Shown here in pieces: positions 42,834 through 53,914 of a stretch of DNA of 64,000 nt (position 1 is its first letter; the number at the start of each line of letters is the position of its first letter). The DNA is from Telluria beijingensis (GTDB lineage Bacteria > Pseudomonadota > Gammaproteobacteria > Burkholderiales > Burkholderiaceae_D). The position numbers and the translations under genes were made by a program. A model generated the notes under the pieces. It was given only the letters and a program-made list of their open reading frames with translations. It was not told the DNA's origin and did not search any database. Where the stretch lies: assembly GCF_030770395.1 (NCBI RefSeq), contig NZ_CP132480.1, positions 909,114 to 973,113 on the forward strand, in the 5' to 3' direction.

Positions 42834-44186
42834 TTATCTGGCATCGAAGTAGCCCGCATCGATGTGCCGCAGCCACAGGTTGCCGACCACCTTGATGCTG
42901 TCTTGCGTGAACAGGTAATGGTGGAAATCCTGCACCCGCACGACCTTGAACTTGCGCGCATGCGGTTCCATCACCTCACGGTGGGCATCGACCACTTTCG
43001 GTGGAATCGCCTCGTCCAGCGTTCCGTTCATCTCCAGCACGGCAACGTCCTTGAGCGCCTGGGCCGGGAAGCTCGGCTCGAGCATATTGCGCATGAACTG
43101 GCTCAGGCCGAGCTTGCGTTCGGCGGCCGGCAGCGAGTCGGACAGCCACAGGCGCATCGCGACTTCGGTCAGCGAGCCGGCATTGAACTGCATCGTCGCG
43201 TCTTCCGCGCTCTTGAAGCGCGGGCCTTTCTGCGCCGTCTTCCACCAGCGCAGCCTGGTCTGCTCGTCGAGTTCCTTCGTGTAGTAGCCGAAATCGTCGA
43301 GACCGCGCTCGCGCAGGCGCAGCGCCGAATTGGTATACGGCGTCTTGAAGTCGCCCTGCGTGGCCTTGCGGTAGACATAGGCCAGGCCGGAGCTGCTCGT
43401 TCCCCAGCCCAGGTAGCCGTCGGGCTTGACCTGCTGCGCCAGCGGATACAGGAAGGCGCCGCCGGTCGACATGCCCCAGTACAGCAGGTAACTGTCCTTG
43501 CGCTCGCCCGGCGGCACTGCATGTTCGATCGCCTTGCGGTAGCCGGTGAGGTAGGTGATCGGCGTCGCCGCCAGCATCTGGCTGTACAGCGGCGAGCCTT
43601 CCTTGGGCACGCGGTACACATTGCTGTCGCCCGAGGTGGCCGGCTTGCCGGAACCGGACTTGACCTCGAAATCGGCCGCGCTCCACGGGGCTTTTTGTGC
43701 GCGGTTGAAAATGGGCATGCGGGTGTCGAGGGGAATGTCCTGCCATGAGCCGACGCCGTCCTTGTCCAGGAAGTTCCAGCGGCCGACCCGGGTCAGGCCG
43801 ACGAACTTGACGCCGCGCCTGGCCAGCCAGATCCCCGGCCCTTCCTTGCCTTCCGGCGTCTCCAGGAAGTCCATCGCGTATTCGCTGCCCGGTTCGCCAC
43901 CCACCACGACCAGCTTGCGGCCCTTGTGCAGGCGCGGCTTGTCCGGGGTCAGGGTGACGACGACCTGGGTGAATTTCTGTCCATGCGATTCGAAATCGAT
44001 GTAGTCGATCTTGCGGGTATAGCCGCTGGTGACCGGGTAGTCGTCGCCCTTGAGGATGTCGGCCACGGTGCTGCTATCGACTACGCCCTTGTCCGGCGGC
44101 AGTGGCCAGGTGGCCGCCGCGGCGTGAAGGGAAATCAGGGATCCGGTTGACAGTAGAAAAGCGAAAGGCAAAGCGCGTCCAAGCAT
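42834..44186 (-). CDS. secreted alpha/beta hydrolase, possible esterase or peptidase
   Basis: This 450-residue protein has a signal peptide (ending HAAA) and nucleophile elbow G-M-S-T-G-G near residue 242. A likely catalytic Asp is in NGTLDEAIPP and a His in DFHHYLF. The N-terminal about 100 residues form a beta-rich domain. It is preceded by a minus-strand promoter and operator site 7, which puts it in the aromatic regulon. It might release an aromatic acid from an ester in the periplasm. That role is inference from the operator. Confidence 0.78.
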   Translation of the reverse strand: MLGRALPFAFLLSTGSLISLHAAAATWPLPPDKGVVDSSTVADILKGDDYPVTSGYTRKIDYIDFESHGQKFTQVVVTLTPDKPRLHKGRKLVVVGGEPGSEYAMDFLETPEGKEGPGIWLARRGVKFVGLTRVGRWNFLDKDGVGSWQDIPLDTRMPIFNRAQKAPWSAADFEVKSGSGKPATSGDSNVYRVPKEGSPLYSQMLAATPITYLTGYRKAIEHAVPPGERKDSYLLYWGMSTGGAFLYPLAQQVKPDGYLGWGTSSSGLAYVYRKATQGDFKTPYTNSALRLRERGLDDFGYYTKELDEQTRLRWWKTAQKGPRFKSAEDATMQFNAGSLTEVAMRLWLSDSLPAAERKLGLSQFMRNMLEPSFPAQALKDVAVLEMNGTLDEAIPPKVVDAHREVMEPHARKFKVVRVQDFHHYLFTQDSIKVVGNLWLRHIDAGYFDAR

Positions 44187-44235
44187 GATGTCTCCATATC
44201 GTTATCAGTAGGGATGAATCTCGGCCTGCTGGAAC

Positions 44236-44266
44236 ATTATGCCGCGCTAACGTGATTCCATGTAAA
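44236..44266 (-). promoter_or_regulatory. candidate promoter of secreted hydrolase gene
   Basis: On the minus strand TTTACA or TTACAT (-35, about 44260-44266) with an 18-19 bp spacer and CATAAT (-10, 44236-44241). Operator site 7 lies upstream of it, unlike the other sites, which lie downstream of their promoters. Confidence 0.45.
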
Positions 44267-44270
44267 AAAT

Positions 44271-44295
44271 GGAATATTGGTCCGTATATCGGAAC
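44271..44295 (+). promoter_or_regulatory. tripartite operator, site 7
   Basis: GGAAT (44271), GGTCC (44279, inverted) and GGAAC (44291), with spacers ATT and GTATATC. It is upstream of the minus-strand hydrolase gene, and the half-site order points away from that gene. Confidence 0.7.
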
Positions 44296-44341
44296 GACGA
44301 GTTTGAGGGTACTGTGGGTCAGGAACATCGGTCTGTAAACG

Positions 44342-44371
44342 ACGACGCCAACCCCTGAGGGTTGGCGTCGT
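44342..44371 (-). terminator. hairpin after gdhA
   Basis: A 13-bp stem (ACGACGCCAACCC with its complement) and CTGA loop downstream of the gdhA stop. On the minus strand it is followed by TTTAC rather than a long T-run. Likely gdhA terminator. Confidence 0.6.
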
Positions 44372-44426
44372 GTAAAACATGGCCGTGACGGCCGGTGCGG
44401 AGCGGCCCCGAAGCGCCGCTAGCTGC

Positions 44427-45770
44427 TCAAATCACCCCTTGCGCCAGCATGGCGTCCGCCACCTTCACGAAGCCGGCGATATTCGCGCCGTCCACATAGC
44501 TGATGCTGCCGTCGGCGCGCGCGCCATACTTGATGCAGGCGGCGTGGATGCCCTGCATGATCTGCAGCAGGCGGGCGTCGACTTCCTCGCCCGGCCAGGA
44601 CAGGCGCTCGGCATTCTGGCTCATCTCGAGGCCCGACGTGGCGACGCCGCCGGCGTTGCTGGCCTTGCCCGGCGCGTACAGCACGCCGGCCGCCTCGAAG
44701 GCCTTCGCAGCCTCGATGGTCGACGGCATATTGGCCCCCTCGGCCACGCACAGCACGCCGTTGCGGATCAGGGTGGCGGCATCGCTGGCGTCCAGTTCGT
44801 TCTGGGTGGCGCAAGGCAGGGCCACGTCCACCGGCACGTGCCATGGGGGCACGCTGGCTTCGAACTTGCTGCCGGTGCGTTCCGCGTAGTCGCTGACGCG
44901 GCCATACAGGTGATTCTTGACCTCCATCAGGGTCGCCAGCTTCTCGGTCGTAAAACCATCCATGTCGATCACCGTGCCGCTCGAGTCGGATACCGTGACG
45001 ACCCGGGCGCCAAGCGCCATCGCCTTCTCCACGGCGTACTGCGCCACATTGCCCGAGCCCGACACGCTCACCCGCAAGCCCTCGAACGAACGGCCGCGGG
45101 TCTTGAGCATCTCTTGCGCGAAATAGACGGTGCCATAGCCTGTGGCTTCCGGCCGCATCAGCGAACCGCCGAAGCTCAGGCCCTTGCCAGTAAAGACGCA
45201 GTCGGCGCGGTTGCTCAGCTTCTTCATCATGCCGGCCATGTAGCCGACTTCACGCGCGCCGACGCCGATATCGCCGGCGGGCACGTCGGTGTCCGCGCCG
45301 ACGTGGCGGAACAGTTCGCTCACGAAGGCCTGGCAGAAACGCATGATCTCGCCCGGGCTCTTTCCTTTCGGGTCGAAGTCGGAGCCGCCCTTGCCGCCAC
45401 CCATCGGCAGGGTGGTCAGCGCATTCTTGAAGGTCTGTTCGAACGCGAGGAACTTCAGCACCGACAGGGTGACCGAGGGGTGGAAGCGCATGCCGCCTTT
45501 ATAGGGACCGATCGCCATGCTGTGCTGGATCCGGTAGCCGCGGTTGACGTGCACCTGCCCGTGGTCGTCCACCCACGCCACGCGGAACATCACCACGCGC
45601 TCGGGCTCGACCAGGCGGTCGAGCAAACCATGCTCGGCATACCGCGGGTGTTGCGCGATGAATGGCCACAGGCTTTCCATCACTTCGGTCACGGCCTGCA
45701 GGAATTCGCCCTGGCCGGGGTTGCGGTCGGCGACGTGCTGCAGGAACTGGTGTACGGATTCGTATTTCAT
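44427..45770 (-). CDS. gdhA: NADP-type glutamate dehydrogenase
   Basis: This 447-residue enzyme has the length of the hexameric NADP-specific class. Blocks include PYKGGMRFHPSV, PMGGGKGGSDFDPKGKS with the catalytic Lys, and SGSGNVAQYA in the nucleotide domain. It makes glutamate from 2-oxoglutarate and ammonia. ATG 45770 is used. An in-frame upstream start has no ribosome site. No operator motif was seen upstream. Confidence 0.95.
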   Translation of the reverse strand: MKYESVHQFLQHVADRNPGQGEFLQAVTEVMESLWPFIAQHPRYAEHGLLDRLVEPERVVMFRVAWVDDHGQVHVNRGYRIQHSMAIGPYKGGMRFHPSVTLSVLKFLAFEQTFKNALTTLPMGGGKGGSDFDPKGKSPGEIMRFCQAFVSELFRHVGADTDVPAGDIGVGAREVGYMAGMMKKLSNRADCVFTGKGLSFGGSLMRPEATGYGTVYFAQEMLKTRGRSFEGLRVSVSGSGNVAQYAVEKAMALGARVVTVSDSSGTVIDMDGFTTEKLATLMEVKNHLYGRVSDYAERTGSKFEASVPPWHVPVDVALPCATQNELDASDAATLIRNGVLCVAEGANMPSTIEAAKAFEAAGVLYAPGKASNAGGVATSGLEMSQNAERLSWPGEEVDARLLQIMQGIHAACIKYGARADGSISYVDGANIAGFVKVADAMLAQGVI

Positions 45771-46038
45771 GGTGGTCCTAAAGAGCGAAAAAATATCGGG
45801 GTTCAGGTACCTCGCCATCGATGCCGGATTGCGACTTCATGCTGGGGTAGGGAAGCGCGGCGTCACCTTGTGGGATCGGCAGCGCCATCATGGGTAGGAG
45901 CAAACTTTATTTTCCAGGGAACGATGGTATCAGAAGCGGCGCGCGTGAATCGGCAATGTGTTGACCATCCTGAAACGCTCTGCGCCCGATTGTCCGGTGG
46001 TAAGCTATTGTCGTTGCCACTCCACTTGAGGGAATCCT

Positions 46039-47178
46039 ATGAAACCGCTGTTCTCCTCCGACGAGGAAGCGAACGCCGCATCCCCCGCGCCCACAACGCC
46101 CGTGATGCCCGCTGCCGGGCTGCCGCCCCTGCTGGACCCCGCCCGCGCGCCGGACGCGCTGCCGGCATTGCGTCCGGAAGCGGAAGCGACTGCGGCCCCG
46201 GTGGTCCGCGTCGACATCTCCGGCATCGACGACAAGGCCATCGAGACGCTGGGCAGCGCCGCCGGCCCGGGCGTGGCGAAGGTCTCGGCCAAGTTGCTGG
46301 GCACGGTACGCGCGTCGGACGCGGACGTATTCGGCACGCAACTGAACGAACTGATCGCCACCTCGAAGGGCCTGGACCCGGCCAAGCTGCGCTCCGGCGG
46401 GCTGCTGTCGCGCGTGACGAACATGTTCGGCTCGGTCAAGGAAAAGATGCTGTCGCAATACCAGGTGGTCGAATCGCGCATGGACACCCTGGTCTCCGAG
46501 ATGACGCGCCACGCAAACGTGCACCGGGGCCGCATCCATGATTTCGACGAGATGTACAAGGGCCTCGAAATCTACTACCAGGGCCTGGATGCCGACGTCA
46601 AGAAAGGCGAAGCCTGGGCCGAGCGGCTGCGGCAGGCAGTGGCCCAGCAAGGGGCGGCGGCAAATGCCTTCGAGGCGCAGCAGGCGACAGAACTCAGGCG
46701 CCGTCTCGAGCGCCTCGAAAAGCGCATCGACGACCTGCGCCGCGCCATGCTGATGGCCACGCAGATGGTGCCGCAGATCCGCCTGTCGCAAGACAATGCG
46801 CGCGCGCTGACCGACACCTTCACCGACATCGTCAATGTCTCGATCCCGGCCTGGCGCAATGTATTCTCGCTCTACCTGCTGCAACTGGAGGCCAAGCAGA
46901 GCGCGGCGGTCGCCAATGCCGCCTACGACGCCACCGACGCGGCATTCCGCGCCCAGGCCGACATGCTGCTGGAAAATACCGAGACGGTGGCGCGCGCCAA
47001 GCAGCGCTCGATCGTCAGCCTCGAGACGGCCCAGCACGTCCAGACCCAGCTGGTCACCGCCTTCGACAAGCTCGAACAGATCTCGAACGAGGGCCAGCAG
47101 CGCCGCCGTGACGAGCTGCCGAAGCTGCAGGAGCTGGAGCGCGAGCTGATCGCCAGGTTCTCGCCGGGCGCGCCGTAA
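46039..47178 (+). CDS. telA: TelA-family toxic-anion resistance protein
   Basis: This 379-residue protein has a Pro/Ala-rich N-terminus and then a long helical TelA domain (LLSRVTNMFGSVKEKMLSQYQVVESRMDTL, VHRGRIHDFDEMYKGLEIYYQGLDADVKKGE). Coiled coil is predicted over much of the middle. TelA proteins accompany Ter proteins in tellurite and phage/colicin stress resistance. It is followed by terD and an unknown protein. Strong GAGGGAA ribosome site. Confidence 0.9.
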   Translation: MKPLFSSDEEANAASPAPTTPVMPAAGLPPLLDPARAPDALPALRPEAEATAAPVVRVDISGIDDKAIETLGSAAGPGVAKVSAKLLGTVRASDADVFGTQLNELIATSKGLDPAKLRSGGLLSRVTNMFGSVKEKMLSQYQVVESRMDTLVSEMTRHANVHRGRIHDFDEMYKGLEIYYQGLDADVKKGEAWAERLRQAVAQQGAAANAFEAQQATELRRRLERLEKRIDDLRRAMLMATQMVPQIRLSQDNARALTDTFTDIVNVSIPAWRNVFSLYLLQLEAKQSAAVANAAYDATDAAFRAQADMLLENTETVARAKQRSIVSLETAQHVQTQLVTAFDKLEQISNEGQQRRRDELPKLQELERELIARFSPGAP

Positions 47179-47248
47179 AGACGCGGGCGCCCGTTGATCC
47201 GGGCGTGCATTCCAGCGACAATAATCAACCCATCTACAAGGAAAGCTC

Positions 47249-47836
47249 ATGTCGACGACGCTCCAGACTGGCCACCGCATCAACCTCGAAAAATCCGCAC
47301 CGGGCTTGAAGCGCGTTCGGATCGGCCTCGGATGGAAGGTCAATGCGGCCGCTGGCCACGCCTTCGACCTCGATTCGTCGGTGTTCTTGTGCCGCAAGGA
47401 CGCGGACGACCATCCGGTCATGATCAGCAACGCCCACTTCGTCTACTACAACCACACGACCTCGCCGGATGGCGCGGTGGTGCACTCGGGCGACAACCGC
47501 ACGGGCGACAAGGATGGCGACGATGAAGTCATCACCGTCGACCTGGCCCGGGTCGATCCGGAGGTCATGGAAATGCCGATCGTGGTGACCATCCACGACG
47601 CCGAAATCCGCAAGCAGAACTTCGGCAGCGTGTCCGGCGCCTACGTGAAGGTGTACAACGACGAGACCGGCGAAACGATCGCCGAATACAACCTGAACGA
47701 AGACTATTCGGACAAGACCGCATTGCAATTCGGCTCGCTGTACCGCAGGGAGGGAGAATGGCGTTTCCAGGCCGTCGGCGCCGGCTTCAAGCTGAACCTG
47801 GCGACCTTCATCCGCAAGCTCGGCGGCACCGTCTGA
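47249..47836 (+). CDS. terD: TerD-family protein
   Basis: This 195-residue protein has TerD hallmarks GLGWKVNAAAGHAFDLDSSVFLC and a calcium-binding acidic segment SGDNRTGDKDGDDE. TerD domains bind calcium and take part in tellurite and stress resistance. It is 70 bp after telA and 63 bp before an unknown gene. A GGAAAG ribosome site precedes the ATG. Confidence 0.92.
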   Translation: MSTTLQTGHRINLEKSAPGLKRVRIGLGWKVNAAAGHAFDLDSSVFLCRKDADDHPVMISNAHFVYYNHTTSPDGAVVHSGDNRTGDKDGDDEVITVDLARVDPEVMEMPIVVTIHDAEIRKQNFGSVSGAYVKVYNDETGETIAEYNLNEDYSDKTALQFGSLYRREGEWRFQAVGAGFKLNLATFIRKLGGTV

Positions 47837-47899
47837 GCGGCGCCGCGCGCCATCGCGCAGCCCTGTCCCGAGCGACGCCGGGCACCTGCAGGTAGCCAG

Positions 47900-48730
47900 A
47901 TGACTCCCAAGGCCTTCGACTTCGGCGACGAGCCGGCGCCGTCCTCCGAACCGCCTGGCGGTTCGGCCGGGCCGCGTGCATTCGACTTCGACGACGTTCC
48001 CGCGGCGCCGGCCGCGTCGGCCCTGACCAGGAAGACCGTGGCCAGGCCGCTGTTCGACAGCGAAGACCACCCGGCGGTGCGCGATGCGCTTGCCACCGCC
48101 CACGCCGGCTATCCGGCCCAGTTCGCGCGGTCCGAGCAGCGCCTGGCCACGCTGTTTCGCCGCATCCTGCCGGTCCGGCTGGCGCTGGTCACCGAGTGGG
48201 CCGAGGCGCCGCTGATGGAGCAGGCCGCCCTGCTGCAGCCCATCACCGACCTGGTGCTGAAGTTCACGCAGATGGGCGTGCCGGCGCAGCTCGAGGCGGC
48301 GCTCGAGACCACCAGGGGATCGCCAGGCATGTTCGGCAGGCTGTTTCGGCGGCCGACCTCGCCGGCCGAGTACCGGCCGCTGCTGACCTCGTCCCGCGCG
48401 CAACTGGTGCAGCTATTGGCCGACAGCGAGGGCGCCATGCGCGAGCTGGAAGCGTCGGCCCACGAGTTGGGCCTGCACCTGCTGGCGCTGGCCGTCGTGT
48501 CGACGCTGGTCGAAGATGCGCCGGATGCGGTCCTGGTGGATGCGCTGGTGCAGCGCCGCACGCTGATCCAGCAGGCGGTGCGCCAGGCGGAGCTGTCGGT
48601 GCTGCAGATGCAGCAGGTGCGCCAGCAGGCCGCCGACCTGATCGGCCAGATATCTTCTTTTCTTACCGTTACCTTGCCCGCGCTCGGGATGGCGCAGGCG
48701 CAGGGGACAGGTGAGCGCGGCCGCTCCTGA
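47900..48730 (+). CDS. Ter-associated protein of unknown function
   Basis: This 276-residue protein is not recognised. The N-terminus contains two copies of an acidic F-D-F motif (KAFDFGDE, RAFDFDDV) separated by a Pro/Ser-rich linker, possibly short interaction motifs. The rest is mostly helical and ends in a leucine-rich, weakly hydrophobic stretch. The gene follows terD on the same strand and likely belongs to the same stress module. Confidence 0.6.
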   Translation: MTPKAFDFGDEPAPSSEPPGGSAGPRAFDFDDVPAAPAASALTRKTVARPLFDSEDHPAVRDALATAHAGYPAQFARSEQRLATLFRRILPVRLALVTEWAEAPLMEQAALLQPITDLVLKFTQMGVPAQLEAALETTRGSPGMFGRLFRRPTSPAEYRPLLTSSRAQLVQLLADSEGAMRELEASAHELGLHLLALAVVSTLVEDAPDAVLVDALVQRRTLIQQAVRQAELSVLQMQQVRQQAADLIGQISSFLTVTLPALGMAQAQGTGERGRS

Positions 48731-48934
48731 CACCAGCGTAAACACTGCGGTCCCTCCGTCAATACGCCTGTTCGTGGATGGCGTATTTGCTCATCAATAA
48801 GCTTTTCGACAGCGCGGCTTCTGCGTAATATGTGCCTCGGCGACAACAGCAGGCCGGCGCAGTCGATGTATTGACGTCAACTTGCCGCTGCAACACATCG
48901 AACTTTTCGAAGTCCCTGTCAAGCAAAGGCAAAG

Positions 48935-50506
<1,572 letters not shown>

Positions 50507-50586
50507 CATGGCGAAACGGGGAAACGCTTAAGTTTTCGTGATGCCGCCCGATATCCTTATTGTCATCAACCAATGAGGAAGCGGCC

Positions 50587-51189
50587 ATGAGCATGAGTAT
50601 CGCGGGCGTGTCGCCGCAGGGGGCGGCGCTCCCTGTCACCAGGGTGAAGCCGGCAAGCGCCGATGTGCGCGAAGAAGCGGCTGCCCCGGCCCAGGATAAA
50701 GTCACCCTGGGCGGCAAGCCGCAGCCGTCTCAGCCGCTGACGTATGGCGGCCCCGGCAGCCCCGGCAGCAGCAAGATCACGCAGTCCGACCTTGCAAGCA
50801 TGATCGAAGAGTCCGAGCGCAAGGCGCAAGCGGTCATCGATTTGATCCGGCCACTGGTCGAGCAGCAGGGTCTCAATCTTGCCAAGGTGGCGGCCGGAGA
50901 GCAGCGATTGAGCGCCGATCCGGCCTCCATCGAGGCCGCGAAGGCGGCCATCGCGGATGGCGGCGAATACAGTGTGGAAAAAACCGCCGAACGCATCCTG
51001 GGCTTTGCCAGGGCGATGATCGGCGCCGATCCGTCCAGGATGGAGTCGATTCGCGCCGCGGTCGAAAAAGGCTTCCAGGAAGCGCAAGACATGCTCGGCG
51101 GGAGCCTGCCGGACATCAGCCTGAAGACCCGGGACGCGGTCAAGGCCGAGTTCGATCGATGGGAAAAGGACGGCATGCCGGCGGACTGA
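50587..51189 (+). CDS. helical protein resembling DUF5610
   Basis: This 200-residue protein has an Ala/Pro/Gly-rich disordered N-terminal third and a helical C-terminus with VEKGFQEAQDMLGGSLPDIS, similar to DUF5610 proteins. No signal or membrane segment. ATG 50587 was chosen over an upstream in-frame start at 50560 because AGGA precedes it. Function unknown. Confidence 0.6.
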   Translation: MSMSIAGVSPQGAALPVTRVKPASADVREEAAAPAQDKVTLGGKPQPSQPLTYGGPGSPGSSKITQSDLASMIEESERKAQAVIDLIRPLVEQQGLNLAKVAAGEQRLSADPASIEAAKAAIADGGEYSVEKTAERILGFARAMIGADPSRMESIRAAVEKGFQEAQDMLGGSLPDISLKTRDAVKAEFDRWEKDGMPAD

Positions 51190-51356
51190 CGTGTCAGGTA
51201 CGCGTGTACTGGGTGCGTTTTGCCGCTGCTGGCGATCTGAATGGCAAGGGCTTGCCGCACTGGCCTGCATTTCGTGGCGCGGCCGGGCAGGTGCAGCGCC
51301 TGGACGATCCGATTAGCCCGGCCCGGTGCCGGCGCTCGACCTGCTGCAAGTCTTCG

Positions 51357-51950
51357 ATGATGTGTATTCGACGCTTCGGGGGAAGCCGTTTGGAGAGTAG
51401 GCACCGCAGATGGCTGTTAAACTCTGCAATCGACGCTCGGCGTTCATTTGCAGGGGACCACAAAATTCTGCGTTTTTTATTCACGGCGGCCATCGCCAGG
51501 CCAAGGCTGGTAATCGCTGTTGCCTTATCAGTGCTGGTAGCGTTGGCCGGTATGCTGACCTACACCGGCTTCCTGGTCATCGGCGTATTGGCCGATTATC
51601 TTGGCACGGGCCGGTTCGTGGCCGGGCTGCTTCTTGGCGGTCTGTTTGCGAGATTCCCCTGGATACGCGAAGGCAAGCTGCGCATTATTGGCTTGTTGCC
51701 CAAACCGGTCCGTCGACCACTGATCGCGGGCATTCTTGCACTGTGCTCGTTGCACTTCGTATGGCGAGGCGACTACGTGTCCGTACTGTTCACAGGGTTC
51801 GCCATGGCTTTTCTTCTTGCATACCCCTGGATGAGGCGCGCTATCGTCGATCGGATGTCAGCGTCCGCGTTCAACTTCGCTGGTGGCCGACATCCTCGTC
51901 AGCACGACGATGACTCGGTGATCGAGGGCGAATTCAGGGAAAAGAAATGA
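51357..51950 (+). CDS. small membrane protein, start uncertain
   Basis: This protein of about 197 residues has three or four hydrophobic segments (LVIAVALSVLVALAG, FLVIGVLADYL, PLIAGILALCSLHF, VLFTGFAMAFLLAYPW) and a charged His/Asp-rich tail. The start is uncertain since there is no clear ribosome site near ATG 51357. The region is more AT-rich than the rest. Not recognised. The following gene is also a membrane protein of unknown role. Confidence 0.45.
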   Translation: MMCIRRFGGSRLESRHRRWLLNSAIDARRSFAGDHKILRFLFTAAIARPRLVIAVALSVLVALAGMLTYTGFLVIGVLADYLGTGRFVAGLLLGGLFARFPWIREGKLRIIGLLPKPVRRPLIAGILALCSLHFVWRGDYVSVLFTGFAMAFLLAYPWMRRAIVDRMSASAFNFAGGRHPRQHDDDSVIEGEFREKK

Positions 51951-51973
51951 ATGCGCCGGACAAGTAAGGTGTA

Positions 51974-53784
51974 GTGAGCGGCCTCGCGCGGGTCGGCAGG
52001 TATGTGGAGCCGACCCGTCCCCTTTTTTGCAGGCTTCTAACGTTCGGTGGTTTTCTCGTGGGTCATTTTCTTTTAGTTGCGATCCGGTTCGTTCGACGTC
52101 AGCTGTTTTTATTCGCTTTTATTGTGCTCATTATCTTCTCCGGCAAATCACTCCGGAGCGAGTGGGTGGATGTTCAAAGCGTTATCAACGATTTACCGGC
52201 GTTGCGAATCGCTCGAGCGGAAGTGAGCAATCATCAGGCCGCACTGGCGCACGACACGGCCCGGCGGGTCGAGCGCCTGTCCAGGGCGACCGTTCAGCAG
52301 CTCGATGTGGAGATTCGTGCTCTCGACACCGAAATCACCCGTCTGCAACGCGAACAGAATCATGTGTCCCTGCCGTCTGGCGCCTTGAAAAGCGCTGACT
52401 GGATAGTGGAAGAGCTGCGGCAGAAAGCTGTACGTGGAGTCGACATCGAACTGCGACGCCAGGCGAGGGATCATCTGAGTGCATTGCGCGCGCACGCCGT
52501 CGTACTGGGTAACCGACAGGCTGCGCGTGAAAAGCTCGAGAAACTCCGTCTGGCGCATGTGCGAATCCATGAAGATCTCGGAAGCACACAGCGGCAACTG
52601 GCCGACATCGAAGCGGCTGCGGGTTTGCTGGTGAAGATCCCCTTCACAAAATGGCACCAGCAGGCAGAAAAGCTGAAAGAGGATGTAAAGGTCGGCAAAG
52701 CCGCGAATAGCCGGGCGTACAAGGATTATCTCGCGCAGAAGGCAATCCTGGACAAGCTATCGCTTCCCGGCGCGATGAACCGGTTCCAGGTGATCGAGCG
52801 GCAGCTTGAAGAAGCCGTCTCTCCGCTGCATGACCGGGTTCTCGAGGCCGAGCGCCTGGCGGAGCAGAACCATCTCTTCCAGGCGTATCAGGCGGTGCGT
52901 CCAGTACTGCCGCTTGCCCTGGCTGTGATGATCGGCTGGTGGCTGGTTCCGGTAGCCATCCGTACATTCTTCTATTTCGTGCTGGCGCCGCAAGCGGCGC
53001 GCAGGCCTCCGATCGTGATTTGTCCGCAGGAAGGCAGTGCGGCTACGTTAGCGCCTTCGAACCAGCGCCTGGCGCGTGAAGGCTCGGCGATCTCCGCGGT
53101 GTCGCAGACGCTAACGTTAGCGCCTGATCATGAAATGCTGATCCGTCCGGAATACTGCCAAAGCCAGGGCGCCGGCGTGAACACCACGAGAAGTTGCTAT
53201 TCGACTGGCGCCACTGGATCACAAGCTTCGCTGCGCATCTATGGATGTTGAAGCGACTCCGTACTACACAAGCCGCCGATATCGTCGTGTCGTCCACCGT
53301 CGACGCACTGGATGAAGTTGCCCTTGTGGAGATCGCTCCCGGCGAGGCCGTCATGCTCCAGCCCAGAGGGCTTGTCGGGATCATCCACAAGGCCGGCCAG
53401 CGTCCGAACATTCGCAGCCACTGGCGCGTGGGTACCCTCCATGCATGGCTAACGCTCCAGTTGCGCTACCTCGCATTCGAAGGACCAGTGACGCTCATCG
53501 TCAAGGGCTGTCGTGGCGTAAGGCTGGAGAGCGCGTCGAATGGTCGGACGATCAGCCAGGATGCGACCCTGGGTTTCAGCACCAATGCCATGTACGCCAC
53601 TGTCCGTGCCGATCCGTTCATTCCTTACCTGAGAGGCAGGCAGTCGCTGTTCCACGATAAGTTCAATGGACAGGATGCTTATTACCTGTACGAGGAGGTG
53701 CCGCGCAATGCACGCCCGGATGGGCAAAGGCGTAATCCGCTGGAGGTGCTGGTCGATGCGAGCCTGAAGGCTTTCGGCATCTAG
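51974..53784 (+). pseudogene. frameshifted coiled-coil membrane protein of unknown function
   Basis: Two overlapping frames appear to be one gene broken near 53185. The first part (425 codons from GTG 51974) has a membrane segment near residue 40-60, a long coiled coil and a second membrane segment near residue 310-340. The second frame (53194-53784) continues naturally with KLLFDWRHW and a beta-rich domain with VEIAPGEAVMLQPRGLVGI. The frame change is one base back (or two added). It may be a true mutation or a sequencing error. Family not recognised. Confidence 0.55.
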
Positions 53785-53822
53785 ATAGACTGGACCCAAC
53801 AGCGATCGGGCCGAAAAACAAA

Positions 53823-53848
53823 AACGCCAACCGGTGACGGTTGGCGTT
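53823..53848. terminator. intrinsic terminator-like hairpin
   Basis: A 10-bp stem (AACGCCAACC / GGTTGGCGTT) with a 6-nt loop. It follows the tRNA-Phe fragment on the minus strand and the frameshifted gene on the plus strand. It resembles the hairpin at 54430 after the intact tRNA. Confidence 0.6.
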
Positions 53849-53860
53849 TCGTGGACGATG

Positions 53861-53914
53861 TTCTTGGTGGCCCGGGGCGGAATCGAACCACTGGCACAAG
53901 GATGTTCAATCCTT
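53861..53914 (-). repeat. duplicated 3' half of tRNA-Phe
   Basis: The first 31 bases match exactly the region holding the CCA end, acceptor 3' strand and T-arm of the tRNA-Phe at 54489. The match continues with a few changes through the anticodon stem. The 5' half (D-arm and 5' acceptor) is missing, so it cannot be a functional tRNA. Its spacing to the intact copy is 624 bp. Confidence 0.8.

Noticed and set aside
11668..44295. Repeated GGAAC motifs as a CRISPR or mobile repeat
   Set aside because: They lie singly at promoters kilobases apart, without arrayed repeats or cas genes, so they are operators rather than an array.
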